64,000 bases of DNA from Paenibacillus sp. BK033 (GTDB lineage Bacteria; Bacillota; Bacilli; Paenibacillales; Paenibacillaceae), in contig NZ_SLVP01000002.1 of the NCBI RefSeq assembly GCF_004345425.1, positions 248,001 through 312,000 of the forward strand, given 5' to 3'. Below the pieces are notes generated by a model. The model worked only from the letters and a program-made list of their open reading frames with translations, made no database searches and was not told the DNA's origin. Made by a program: the position numbers and the translations under genes. This document shows, piece by piece, positions 43,125-51,842 of this stretch; the first letter of the stretch is position 1, and each line of letters starts with the position of its first letter.

Positions 43125-43922
43125 TCATTTTGGATTTGGATAAAGCGGCTCCACAGCGATATCGACCTTGTCGGCAACTAACGTATAGAACTCGGGGACA
43201 TTGGGGTTTGAGGATGCCGGAATCTCTTCAAAGGTACGTATGAATAAACCGGCAGTCCCAGCCGCCGTCAAAATATCGCCAATCGTCCAGCTGCAGGCCA
43301 GCACCTTGCCAAGGCCTTCTCTTTCTTCCTCCGGCAGGAGCTTGGCGAAGGCCACATCGCTTTCCTTAATCCCCTTGTCGAAGTAATTGCCGCTTGGCTC
43401 AGCGTGATTGCTCGTGGTTAACCAAGCTCTCGCAAAGGGATGGAAATCCGTCAACAGAAATCTCCCGTTCGTACGCAGCCTCCTGCGAACAACAGCGAAA
43501 ATCGCATGCAGATCGGTGAAGTAATGCAAGACGCCAAACTCCATCAGTACAATGTCGAATTGTCCCAGCTCTTCCTCATCCGGTATGCTCAGGGCATCCG
43601 AGCAGACGTAATCCAGCTTAATCCCGGCGGCAGCCGCAACATCCAGCGCAAACCGCTGATTTTCCGCCGACAAATCCACGACCGTAACCTCTGCTCCCCG
43701 CATCGCAAGCGCGATTGCTTTTCTGCCATGCGAACCCAGCAAATTAAGCACCCGCTTCCCCGCAGGATCTCCTATGTACTTCAGCCAATAACGCAGATTA
43801 TGGCTGCCCGTCTGTCTTAAAGTTTCGGCCAATTCAACCGGAGTGCCGTATTGCCGGACCCATGCCTCGTAAGCCTTCGTCTCCCAAGCAATCTTGTTCG
43901 CTTTCACCAACCGTTCCTGCAA
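43125..43922 (-). CDS. Class I SAM-dependent methyltransferase
   Basis: 265 residues. SAM-binding motif I is VLNLLGSHGRKAIALAMRGAEVTVVDLS (about 55-82), with 'DIVLMEFGVLHYFTDLHAIFAVVRRRLRTNGRFLLTDFHP' as motifs II-III. The TTG at 43922 is taken as start, since AAGGAG lies about 8 bases before it and the longer frame adds a non-conserved leader. Substrate unknown. Co-transcribed with the GyrI-like gene. Confidence 0.82.
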   Translation of the reverse strand: MQERLVKANKIAWETKAYEAWVRQYGTPVELAETLRQTGSHNLRYWLKYIGDPAGKRVLNLLGSHGRKAIALAMRGAEVTVVDLSAENQRFALDVAAAAGIKLDYVCSDALSIPDEEELGQFDIVLMEFGVLHYFTDLHAIFAVVRRRLRTNGRFLLTDFHPFARAWLTTSNHAEPSGNYFDKGIKESDVAFAKLLPEEEREGLGKVLACSWTIGDILTAAGTAGLFIRTFEEIPASSNPNVPEFYTLVADKVDIAVEPLYPNPK

Positions 43923-44010
43923 ACCAACCTCTCCTTCCCCGATAGACGGCTTCGAACAACTTCCAAAGATACCCAAAACTATTATATACGACACGGTACT
44001 CGGCCAAAAG

Positions 44011-44035
44011 AAAAAAATCCGCCTTGAGCGGATTT
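44011..44035 (-). terminator. Terminator of the sugar ABC operon
   Basis: AAATCCGC/GCGGATTT stem (44035-44028 with 44022-44015) followed by TTTTTTTCTTTT on the minus strand, 23 bases after the last gene of the operon. Confidence 0.9.
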
Positions 44036-44057
44036 CCGTCTGATTAACCTATAAATG

Positions 44058-45107
44058 CTAGAATTTACGTTTGCTTATTTCCTGCGCCGCTCTCTCCTGC
44101 GTAAAGACATCCTCCGGCGGCACCATACGCTTGGGCAGCGTCCTTCCGGCCATTATTTCTTTGACCGTTTGCATAAGCTGAGGCCCTAGCAGCGGATTGC
44201 ATTCCACCACGGCGTTTAGCTTGCCCGCCGCAAGCTGCTGCAGCGCCTTGCGGGAGCCGTCGACCGAAATGACGGTAATATCGACACCGGGTCTAAGACC
44301 TGCTTCCTCAATGGATTCAATGGCGCCAAGAGCCATATCGTCATTGTGAGCGAATAAGACTTGCGGACGATCCTTTTCCGGAACCTCCAGGAAGGTGCGC
44401 ATAACCTCTCTGCCCTTCTCTTCCGTGAACTCGGCGGGAGCGCTTTGCGTAATGACCATATCCTTTCTTGCCTGAATAACGCTGCGGAACCCTTCACCCC
44501 GCTGTATGGACGGCGTGGAGCCTTTCGTTCCCTGCAGCTCCGCGATCCGGATCGGGCCGGGCTGGCTGCGCATGAAGTCGAGAAGGTACTTGCCCGCCCT
44601 TACGCCTTCTTCATACAGGTTAGAGCCAATCGTTGTAACAAATAGGGATGTATCCTTTACATCAACCGAGCGGTCCAAGATGACAACCGGAATCCCGGCC
44701 TGCTTAATCTCCAGAAGAATATCCTCCCAGCCGGATTCTACGACCGGAGCAATCGCGATGACATCTACTTTCAATTGAATGAAAGAGCGGATGGCATCGA
44801 ATTGCTTGGTTTGGGACTGCTCCGCGTTTTTCATAATCAACCGAATGCCGGACTCGGCGGCCGCATCCCGGACAGAGGCCGTATTGGCGAGGCGCCATGC
44901 GCTTTCGCTTCCGAGCTGGGAGAAGCCGAGAGTAATAGGTTTTCCCGGACTGATATTGGAGGCCGAGCTCTTTAGCCATTCGCTGATGGCAGGCGGCGCT
45001 TCGCTGTCTATTGACGGCGAGGGGACAGGTGCTTCCTCCCGGGAAGAGCAGCCTTGGAGCAGCACGATGATGAACAAACCAACTAACAGATAGATTAGCT
45101 TCCTCAT
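44058..45107 (-). CDS. Second sugar-binding lipoprotein of the YtfQ-type ABC operon
   Basis: 349 residues, lipobox LLQGC (Cys20). The type-1 periplasmic binding fold matches the first binding protein of the same operon closely (ITLGFSQLGSESAWRLANTASV, 'SFIQLKVDVIAIAPVVESGW', 'GIPVVILDRSVDVKDTSLFVTTIGSNLYEEG', 'VLFAHNDDMALGAIESIEEAG', 'VVECNPLLGPQLM'), so the two are paralogues. The family includes YtfQ, which binds galactofuranose and related pentoses/hexoses. It is the last gene of the operon, 39 bases after a permease gene. The same ligand or a related one is expected; loss of transport in favour of sensing is possible. Confidence 0.88.
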   Translation of the reverse strand: MRKLIYLLVGLFIIVLLQGCSSREEAPVPSPSIDSEAPPAISEWLKSSASNISPGKPITLGFSQLGSESAWRLANTASVRDAAAESGIRLIMKNAEQSQTKQFDAIRSFIQLKVDVIAIAPVVESGWEDILLEIKQAGIPVVILDRSVDVKDTSLFVTTIGSNLYEEGVRAGKYLLDFMRSQPGPIRIAELQGTKGSTPSIQRGEGFRSVIQARKDMVITQSAPAEFTEEKGREVMRTFLEVPEKDRPQVLFAHNDDMALGAIESIEEAGLRPGVDITVISVDGSRKALQQLAAGKLNAVVECNPLLGPQLMQTVKEIMAGRTLPKRMVPPEDVFTQERAAQEISKRKF

Positions 45108-45146
45108 GCACGCCCCGCCCCCTTGAAATTTAGGTAAAATGGAAAC

Positions 45147-46109
45147 TTATGTCTTTAACGTGACCCTCCGGTCGCTAAGCAGCCTCTGGAAGAGAATAAA
45201 CACAAACAATAACAAGCCAATCACGATCTTTGTCCACCAGGAGCTGAGCGTTCCTTCGAAGCTTATTATAGTTTGGATAACCCCCTGTATCAATACGCCA
45301 ATTAAGGTTCCCGCGACGTAGCCTACACCGCCGGTTAGCAGCGTTCCGCCAATAACAACAGCCGCAATCGTATCGAGCTCCAGTCCCATGGCATGCAATC
45401 CGTATCCGGATAACATGTAGAAAGTAAACACCACCCCCGCAAGAGACGAGCAAAAGCCGCTGAACGTATAGACGAATATTTTCGTTCTGGCCACCGGCAG
45501 CCCCATTAAGAGCGCGGACTGTTCGCTTCCCCCAATCGCATACACATTGCGGCCAAATCTCGTATAATGCGCCAGATAAATAGCGGCAAGAACAACGACC
45601 AACGCGATGATGACGTTAATCGATATATTGCCGCCGGGCAGCGGTACCTTGGTTTGGGCTACCCTGGTGAACAAGCCGTTTGTTACCGTAATCGTATCAA
45701 TACTGATAATGTAACAGATCCCTCTGGCTAGGAACATTCCGGCAAGCGTAACGATAAACGGCTGGATTTTGAAATAATGAATAATGGCCCCAAGCAAAGT
45801 CCCGAATAAAGCCCCAAAGATAAGAACCATCGGAATAACTAGCGCCGGTGACCAGCCATGCCGCTCTACCAAAGTGGCGCAAATCATCGTGGTGAGGGCA
45901 ATAACGGAGCCGACCGACAGATCGATGCCGCCGGAAATAATGACGAAGGTCATCCCTACGGCCGTAATAATTAAAAAAGAATTATCAATGAGCAGATTAT
46001 ACAGCACTTGTGCGGAGAAAAATCCGGTGTAGCGGAATGATCCCGCGGCGAACATGACCGCTAACAAGCCAAAGGTCACAAGAATCGGAACGTATTTACG
46101 GTTAAGCAT
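45147..46109 (-). CDS. Sugar ABC transporter permease (YjfF-like)
   Basis: 320 residues, 8-10 membrane segments, ribose-type BPD_transp_2 permease. Key family segments: 'TFVIISGGIDLSVGSVIALTTMICA' and 'YAIGGSEQSALLMGLPVARTKIFVYTFSGFCSSLAGVVF', then 'DTIAAVVIGGTLLTGGVGYVAGTLIGVLIQG'. Forms a heterodimer with the permease encoded just upstream; the two genes overlap by 8 bases. Confidence 0.92.
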   Translation of the reverse strand: MLNRKYVPILVTFGLLAVMFAAGSFRYTGFFSAQVLYNLLIDNSFLIITAVGMTFVIISGGIDLSVGSVIALTTMICATLVERHGWSPALVIPMVLIFGALFGTLLGAIIHYFKIQPFIVTLAGMFLARGICYIISIDTITVTNGLFTRVAQTKVPLPGGNISINVIIALVVVLAAIYLAHYTRFGRNVYAIGGSEQSALLMGLPVARTKIFVYTFSGFCSSLAGVVFTFYMLSGYGLHAMGLELDTIAAVVIGGTLLTGGVGYVAGTLIGVLIQGVIQTIISFEGTLSSWWTKIVIGLLLFVFILFQRLLSDRRVTLKT

Positions 46110-47142
46110 GGCGGGTAACCTCCTGTTCTGCAGGGTAATTCCTCTTTTTCCAGCGGGTAATCAACGTCTGGCGGAACGCCTCGGATTGAATGAGACATAC
46201 GGCTAGCACGACAAAGGCTTTGACGACAAGCGTAATCTCGGGCGGAACGCCAATCATATAGATCGTGGTAGTCAAAGTCTGAATGATCAATGCGCCAACA
46301 ACCGTTCCCATCAAATAGAACCGTCCGCCATTCAGGGAGGTACCGCCGATTACGACAGCCAGAATGGCATCCAGCTCATACCATAGACCGGCGTTGTTTC
46401 CGTCCGCGCTGGATACATTCGAGCTTAGAATCAGTCCTGCTATTCCCGCGCATAAGCCGCAGAACACATAGACAGTCAGAATAACGGTTCTGGAGCGAAG
46501 GCCGGCAAGCCGGCTAGCCTCCGGATTACTGCCGACGGATTCAATAAACAATCCGATGGCTGTTTTTCGTGTCAGCAGCGAGGCAAACAACAGAACGGCC
46601 GCAACGATAAAAATAGAAAACGGCAAGGAAGCAAGCGAACCCGCGCCGATATATTCGTAGTTCGAATTGGATACGGTTATAATTTGCCCGCTGGTAATTA
46701 ACTGCGCAATACCGCGCCCGGCAACCATTAAGATAAGAGTCGCAATAATAGGCTGAATACGCGTGACCGTAACAAGCGCGCCATTCCAGAAGCCAAGCAC
46801 GATAGAAAGCGCGATGGAAGCCAACACGGCCCCAATTACAAGCAGCATGGTGCTTTGATCCGTGCCTTTGCTTATAGTCAGACAAGCCATTGCACCGGAA
46901 ATCGCAACGATGGAACCAACGGAGAGGTCAATTCCTCCCGTTGCAATGACAATAGTCATTCCGATAGAGACCAGAATTAAAGGAGCCCCGAAATTAAGTA
47001 TATCAATCAAGCTGCCGTATAAGTTGCCTCCTCGAATCACTAGAGAGAAGAAATCCGGCGAATAGATGAGGTTAAATAACAGCAGCGCCCCAAGCACAAC
47101 TAACGGCCAGAACAAATGATGCCGGTACATTTTGCCACCCAT
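46102..47142 (-). CDS. Sugar ABC transporter permease (YtfT-like)
   Basis: 346 residues, BPD_transp_2 family, about nine membrane segments. 'GMTIVIATGGIDLSVGSIVAISGAMACL' and 'SVGSNPEASRLAGLRSRTVILTVYVFCGLCAGIAGLIL' are typical, as is 'DAILAVVIGGTSLNGGRFYLMGTVVGALI'. GGGGG lies 9 bases before ATG 47142. It starts 4 bases after the ATPase gene and overlaps the next permease by 8 bases. An in-frame ATG 12 bases downstream is a possible alternative. Confidence 0.92.
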   Translation of the reverse strand: MGGKMYRHHLFWPLVVLGALLLFNLIYSPDFFSLVIRGGNLYGSLIDILNFGAPLILVSIGMTIVIATGGIDLSVGSIVAISGAMACLTISKGTDQSTMLLVIGAVLASIALSIVLGFWNGALVTVTRIQPIIATLILMVAGRGIAQLITSGQIITVSNSNYEYIGAGSLASLPFSIFIVAAVLLFASLLTRKTAIGLFIESVGSNPEASRLAGLRSRTVILTVYVFCGLCAGIAGLILSSNVSSADGNNAGLWYELDAILAVVIGGTSLNGGRFYLMGTVVGALIIQTLTTTIYMIGVPPEITLVVKAFVVLAVCLIQSEAFRQTLITRWKKRNYPAEQEVTRHA

Positions 47143-47146
47143 AGCC

Positions 47147-48652
47147 TTATCCCCCTGCCATCGCTTGCATAATTTGCTGCTGGTTCACTTCGCCGCTGCC
47201 AAGCTCCTTGACTTTGGAACGGTCTCGCAGTACAGCCACGCGGTCGCTGACGCGGATAACTTCTTCCAGCTCCGAAGAAATAAAGAGAACCGACATTCCC
47301 TGCTTCGCAAGCGAGAGAACCAGCTTCTGAATCTCCGTCTTGGCTCCGATATCGATCCCTCTCGTTGGTTCATCCAGAATCAAAAGGTCGGGTTCCGTCA
47401 GCAGCCAGCGGGCAAGCAGTACCTTCTGCTGATTGCCGCCGCTCAGGTTCTTAATCAGATGTTCGGGGTTCGGAGGATTAATGTTAAGCATCCGGATATA
47501 CCGGTCTGCGATTTCATCCTGCTTCTTGCGGGAGATCGGCCGGAGCCAGCCTCTTGTTGCCTGCAGCGCGAGAATAATATTTTCACGGACAGTCAGGTCG
47601 TCTATAATACCCTCGGTCTTCCGGTTCTCCGAGCAATAAGCAATGCCAAGATCAATAGCGCTTCTTGGCGATTTCACCGGACTGCCGGATTCCCCGGCAA
47701 GCAGCTTCCCTTGATCAGGCCGGTCTACGCCAAAGAGCAGTCTTGCCATCTCCGTCCGGCCGGAGCCCAGCAGGCCTGCTAATCCAACTACTTCTCCCTT
47801 ACGGATCTCAAGATCAAACGGGTTAATCGCTCCTTTTCGGCCAAGCGAGGTTGCGGTAATCATCGTGTTCCCCACTGTATCCCCGGCCTCTTCAGACAGC
47901 TTCGGCAGCTCTTCCAGCAGCTTAAGATCCTTGCCAATCATCTTCAGAACAAGCTCTATGCGCGACAGCCCGGCTGCCAGGTACTCTCCTTCCAACTCTC
48001 CGCCCCGGAGAACGGTAATCCGGTCGGACATTTCATAGACCTGATCAAGGAAATGGGTAACGAACAAAATAGCCAGTCCGTCGTTTTTCAACTTGCGCAT
48101 AATGCTGAAAAGCTGCTGTACCTCATTTTGATCCAGACTGGAGGTAGGTTCGTCGAGAATAAGCACTTTAGCCGAAATGCTTAGAGCCCTGGCAATGGCA
48201 ATAAGCTGCTGGATAGCGACGGAATAGGCATGAAGCGGCAGCGTAACGTCGATGCTCAGATTCAGCCGTTCTTTCAGAAGCTGCGCGGCTTCCTTGTTCA
48301 TCTTATTCCACAGAATTCTGCCGAATTTTCTTGGCTCCCTGCCTATATAAATGTTTTCCGCCACTGTCAGGTTCGGACATAAATTCACTTCCTGATAGAC
48401 GGTGCTGATCCCGGCTCTCTGAGACTCTAACGGACCGCCTATCGAGACCGTCTGATTCTCGATCGTAACCGTACCTTCATCGATCGAGTAGACACCGGTT
48501 AACACCTTAATGAGGGTCGATTTGCCTGCGCCGTTCTCTCCCATCAGCGCGTGAACCTCGCCGGGGAACAGCCGAAAATCCACATTGGACAAGGCTTTTA
48601 CGCCGGGGAACCGCTTGGTAATTCCGGTCATTTGAAGAATAGGTGCTTGCAT
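47147..48652 (-). CDS. Sugar ABC transporter ATPase, tandem-domain (YtfR/RbsA-like)
   Basis: 501 residues with two ABC ATPase halves. First half: Walker A GENGAGKST (about 38-46), signature 'YSVAIQQLIAIARAL' in place of LSGGQ, Walker B VLILDEPTSSL. Second half: a degenerate Walker A (GLLGSGRTEM), signature NLSGGNQQKVLLARWL, Walker B LLILDEPTRGIDIG. This asymmetry is normal in RbsA-type proteins. It energises the permeases encoded next. ATG 48652 is set by AAGGAGAG upstream; an in-frame upstream start lies inside the terminator loop. Confidence 0.94.
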   Translation of the reverse strand: MQAPILQMTGITKRFPGVKALSNVDFRLFPGEVHALMGENGAGKSTLIKVLTGVYSIDEGTVTIENQTVSIGGPLESQRAGISTVYQEVNLCPNLTVAENIYIGREPRKFGRILWNKMNKEAAQLLKERLNLSIDVTLPLHAYSVAIQQLIAIARALSISAKVLILDEPTSSLDQNEVQQLFSIMRKLKNDGLAILFVTHFLDQVYEMSDRITVLRGGELEGEYLAAGLSRIELVLKMIGKDLKLLEELPKLSEEAGDTVGNTMITATSLGRKGAINPFDLEIRKGEVVGLAGLLGSGRTEMARLLFGVDRPDQGKLLAGESGSPVKSPRSAIDLGIAYCSENRKTEGIIDDLTVRENIILALQATRGWLRPISRKKQDEIADRYIRMLNINPPNPEHLIKNLSGGNQQKVLLARWLLTEPDLLILDEPTRGIDIGAKTEIQKLVLSLAKQGMSVLFISSELEEVIRVSDRVAVLRDRSKVKELGSGEVNQQQIMQAMAGG

Positions 48653-48675
48653 GCTGCTCTCTCCTTTCCAAGAGA

Positions 48676-48716
48676 AAAAGCCGCCCAGCGGCAATCTGGT
48701 GCTCCAGGCGGCTTTT
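48676..48716 (-). terminator. Attenuator/terminator between binding-protein and ATPase genes
   Basis: AAAAGCCGCC and GGCGGCTTTT arms (48676-48685 and 48707-48716) with a 21-base loop, followed on the minus strand by TCTCTT. It lies 11 bases past the binding-protein stop, so it probably limits expression of the transporter subunits relative to the binding protein. Confidence 0.75.
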
Positions 48717-48727
48717 CATTCTTTTTG

Positions 48728-49789
48728 TTAGTACTGGCGGCTCGGCAAAGCTTCCTTCGCCTGCTCGGATGTAAAGGTTGTTTCGTTCGTTACGATACGC
48801 GCATCAATCTCTTTGCCGTCTACGACCGCTTGAGCAGCTTCCATCAGCTGAGGTCCAAGCAGAGGATTGCATTCCACGATAAAGTTGATCTTGCCGTCTG
48901 CCGCGGCTTGCATCCCGTCCTTAACAGCGTCTACCGAAATGATAATAATATCTTTGCCCGGCACAAGACCTGCGGCTTCAATCGCTTGAATAGCACCTAA
49001 TGCCATGTCGTCGTTATGCGCGTAGAGAACGTCGATATCTTTATGCGCCTTCAGAAAAGCCTGCATAACTTCCTTTCCTTTGGCACGAGTGAAGTCGCCG
49101 GTCTGGGAAGCGATAATTTTGAGTTTGGGATTCGAAGCAATCGTATCCTGGAAGCCCGCTTTACGGTCATTCGCCGGTGCGGAGCCCGTTGTTCCTTGCA
49201 GCTCGACGATATTGACATCCTCCTGCGTATCTTTGTATTGATCGAGCAGCCATTGACCGGCTTTCTTGCCTTCTTCAATAAAGTCCGAACCGATAAAGGT
49301 CTTATACAGCGACGTGTCAGCCGAATCAACCGCACGGTCCGTCAGAATGACCGGAATGCCTGCATCCTTCGCTTCCTTCAGCACCGTATCCCAGCCCGAT
49401 TCCACTACCGGGGAGAAGGCGATAACATCAACCTTTTGCTGAATGAAGGAACGAATCGCTTTAATCTGGTTTTCCTGCTTCTGCTGGGCGTCCGAGAACT
49501 TCAGATCGAACCCGGCTTCTTTCGCCGATTCCTGTATCGACTTCGTATTGGCCGTACGCCATCCGCTCTCCGCCCCTACCTGCGAGAAGCCAAGCGTAAT
49601 TTTCTTATCGCCCGCTCCCGAGCCGCTGGCCGTTTCTTGAGCCGCAGCCGTCTCGGCCGGCTTATTGGTTGCATTTGCCGTATTGTTCGAGTTGTTCCCG
49701 TTGCTGCCCCCGTTACCTCCGCAAGCGGTTACAATAGACACCATGACGGCAAGCGTTACCGCAAGTCCCCATCTTTTCTTTAGCTTCAT
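48728..49789 (-). CDS. Sugar-binding lipoprotein (YtfQ-like)
   Basis: 353 residues. Signal peptide with lipobox VTAC (Cys23) and an Asn/Gly/Ser/Thr linker, then the type-1 binding fold: KKITLGFSQVGAESGWRTANTKSI, 'SFIQQKVDVIAFSPVVESGWDTVLKEAKDAGIPVILTDRAVDS', 'DVLYAHNDDMALGAIQAIEAAG' and 'VVECNPLLGPQLM'. Typical of galactofuranose/galactose-type binding proteins. First gene of the ABC operon. GGGAGG precedes ATG 49789; the longer frame upstream has no signal-peptide start. Divergent from the kinase/regulator/binding-protein operon at 50035. Confidence 0.92.
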   Translation of the reverse strand: MKLKKRWGLAVTLAVMVSIVTACGGNGGSNGNNSNNTANATNKPAETAAAQETASGSGAGDKKITLGFSQVGAESGWRTANTKSIQESAKEAGFDLKFSDAQQKQENQIKAIRSFIQQKVDVIAFSPVVESGWDTVLKEAKDAGIPVILTDRAVDSADTSLYKTFIGSDFIEEGKKAGQWLLDQYKDTQEDVNIVELQGTTGSAPANDRKAGFQDTIASNPKLKIIASQTGDFTRAKGKEVMQAFLKAHKDIDVLYAHNDDMALGAIQAIEAAGLVPGKDIIIISVDAVKDGMQAAADGKINFIVECNPLLGPQLMEAAQAVVDGKEIDARIVTNETTFTSEQAKEALPSRQY

Positions 49790-49833
49790 CAGGTTAATCC
49801 TCCCTTTTCGTTCACCATGTTTGGCGTGATTCA

Positions 49834-49839
49834 AGTATA
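49834..49839 (-). promoter_or_regulatory. Possible -10 box of the sugar ABC operon
   Basis: TATACT on the minus strand, 45 bases before the binding-protein start. No good -35 box is 16-18 bases upstream (TTTTCG is the nearest), as expected for a promoter that needs an activator such as the divergent response regulator. Confidence 0.35.
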
Positions 49840-49986
49840 GAACCGTTCCGGTGAGCGAAAATACGGAGTCCGTTTGGAGAATCGTTGAATCCTTTTGGCA
49901 TCTTCCGGGCAACCGGGAGCGTAAAGTGTAATTTTTTACGCAAAAGGTGCACTATACCGCGAATCTCTTAAAAGCATAAAGTTTCA

Positions 49987-49995
49987 TGCTATAAT
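49987..49995 (+). promoter_or_regulatory. Extended -10 promoter of the kinase operon
   Basis: TGCTATAAT is a perfect extended -10 element 40 bases before the kinase ATG. The -35 region (CTTAAA) is weak. It should give steady low expression of the sensor genes. Confidence 0.6.
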
Positions 49996-50034
49996 GAGAA
50001 AACAAATTTCATCCTCAATTGGAGAGAGCAGCCA

Positions 50035-51828
50035 ATGAAGCTCATCAAATGGATTACGTCGAGCCTTAGGGCCAAATTGCTGAGCATGTTTATTATTCTT
50101 ACCGCGGTTCCTTTACTGGTGGTTGGCCTCATCTCCTATCAGAAATCGTACAACACGGTCTCCGATCATAGTAAAGCCTCAACCCAGCTGGTCGCCGATC
50201 AATTAGCACGCAATATGGATATATTGTTCGGAGATACCGAGAGAATTCTCGAGATGGGGAAAGATCCGCAAGTGCTGCAATTTCTCTATTCGCAATCCGA
50301 GACGTATCAGGAAGCCAAATCCATTCTTCAGACGTTCAAGTTCTACCGCGAAACCTATAAGTACGACAAAGTGCTGAACATATCGATGGTCAATTTTTAC
50401 GGAAAAGGCATCAGCGAACGGAAAGGCGTCTTCCAGCTTGACCGAAATCCTCTTCGCAATCCGTATTTTCAATATTTGACGCAATATCCCGACGCGGTCC
50501 TTCGAATTCCGGAGTCTTCCTCCTCCGATTCCAATCGGCTAGACGGTTTCACTTACCCGGGACAGAATGCCTTGTCCATTATTGCAGCGATCAAACAACG
50601 GATTACCCATGAGGTAATCGGTTTTATCGTCATTGACCTCAATGAAGCGATGATTGACGATTTTCTCCAAAATACCGTTATCGGCAAAACCGGCTTCTTC
50701 TATATTAATGACCAATACGGAGCAACCGTGTTCCAGCCTCAGTCCCCTGCGGCCTCGCCTGCCATTCTGGAACTGATCGACCGGGAGCCGATGACCGCGG
50801 CAAGCGACAGCTTTGTTCTCTCCACCAAAGCAAAGCCTCAATTCATCGTGTACAGCACTTCTCAAATAACCGGTTGGAAAATAGTCGGCGTTGTGCCGTT
50901 TCAAGAAATTATCGCGGAAGCGAACGGAATCCGTCAGCTAATTATCGTAAGCGTTGCGCTTAGCGCGGTCTTTGCGTTAACGCTGTATTTCTTCCTGACG
51001 AACCGCCTGACCCACCCGATTCAAATTCTGATGAACAAAATGCGCAAAGCCTCCAGCGGGTACCTCGATGCGAAGGTCACGCCAAGCGGAACCGATGAAA
51101 TTGCCGACTTGGGCAACAGCTTTAACCGGATGATTGAAGAAATCAAAAGCCTGATGGAGAAGAACCGGCGGGAACAGGAACAGAAGCAGATAGCGGAGCT
51201 GCGGACCCTTCAAGCCCAGATTAACCCCCACTTTCTATACAACACCCTGGACTCGATTATCTGGATGGCGGAAGCGGAGAAAAAGGAAAGCGTTATCAAG
51301 CTTGTCAAGGCTTTAGCGCGGTTTTTCCGGTTAAGCTTAAACAAAGGCCGGGATTGGATTTCCGTCAAGACGGAGCTGGAGCATGCTCACACTTACCTCG
51401 TCATCCAGCAGATGAGATATCACGATATTTTGCGATACGAGATTCAGGTGGATCCCGAGCTGCAGGTCTACCCGATTCTGAAGATGAGTCTTCAGCCTTT
51501 AATCGAGAACGCCATTTATCACGGCATCAAAAACAAGCGCGGTCAAGGGATGATCCGAATCAGCGGGCATGTGGAGGAGCGCGATCTGGTTCTTACGGTC
51601 GAAGACAACGGGATTGGGATTCCCCCGGAGCGGCTTGCCGAGCTTCAAGCGGAACTGGAACAGCCGGTCGATTCGATTGCCGTCAAGCAGGATGACGGCG
51701 AAGGCGGCTTTGGCCTGCAAAACGTGCATCAACGAATCCGGTTGTATTTCGGCCAGCGGTATGGGGTTGAGATCGAAAGCGTCTACCGGGAAGGCAGCAA
51801 AATTTCCGTTCGTATTCCAAAAAAATAA
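50035..51828 (+). CDS. Sensor histidine kinase of the sugar ABC locus
   Basis: 597 residues. Membrane segment 1 (LLSMFIILTAVPLLVVGLISY), an extracytoplasmic dCache-like sensor (~40-295), membrane segment 2 (LIIVSVALSAVFALTLYFFL), HAMP, a short coiled coil (MEKNRREQEQKQIAELRTL), then the His-kinase core with QAQINPHFLYNTLDSIIW and an ATPase domain with NAIYHGIKNKRG, EDNGIGIP and GFGLQN. GGAGAG precedes the ATG. First gene of a kinase - regulator - binding-protein operon, divergent from the ABC operon it likely controls. Confidence 0.93.
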   Translation: MKLIKWITSSLRAKLLSMFIILTAVPLLVVGLISYQKSYNTVSDHSKASTQLVADQLARNMDILFGDTERILEMGKDPQVLQFLYSQSETYQEAKSILQTFKFYRETYKYDKVLNISMVNFYGKGISERKGVFQLDRNPLRNPYFQYLTQYPDAVLRIPESSSSDSNRLDGFTYPGQNALSIIAAIKQRITHEVIGFIVIDLNEAMIDDFLQNTVIGKTGFFYINDQYGATVFQPQSPAASPAILELIDREPMTAASDSFVLSTKAKPQFIVYSTSQITGWKIVGVVPFQEIIAEANGIRQLIIVSVALSAVFALTLYFFLTNRLTHPIQILMNKMRKASSGYLDAKVTPSGTDEIADLGNSFNRMIEEIKSLMEKNRREQEQKQIAELRTLQAQINPHFLYNTLDSIIWMAEAEKKESVIKLVKALARFFRLSLNKGRDWISVKTELEHAHTYLVIQQMRYHDILRYEIQVDPELQVYPILKMSLQPLIENAIYHGIKNKRGQGMIRISGHVEERDLVLTVEDNGIGIPPERLAELQAELEQPVDSIAVKQDDGEGGFGLQNVHQRIRLYFGQRYGVEIESVYREGSKISVRIPKK

Positions 51829-51842
51829 GGATGGTCATAACG

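Noticed and set aside
48653..48694. In-frame upstream start for the ABC ATPase (48694)
   Set aside because: It lies in the terminator/attenuator hairpin; ATG 48652 has AAGGAGAG just upstream and begins the normal ATPase N-terminus.
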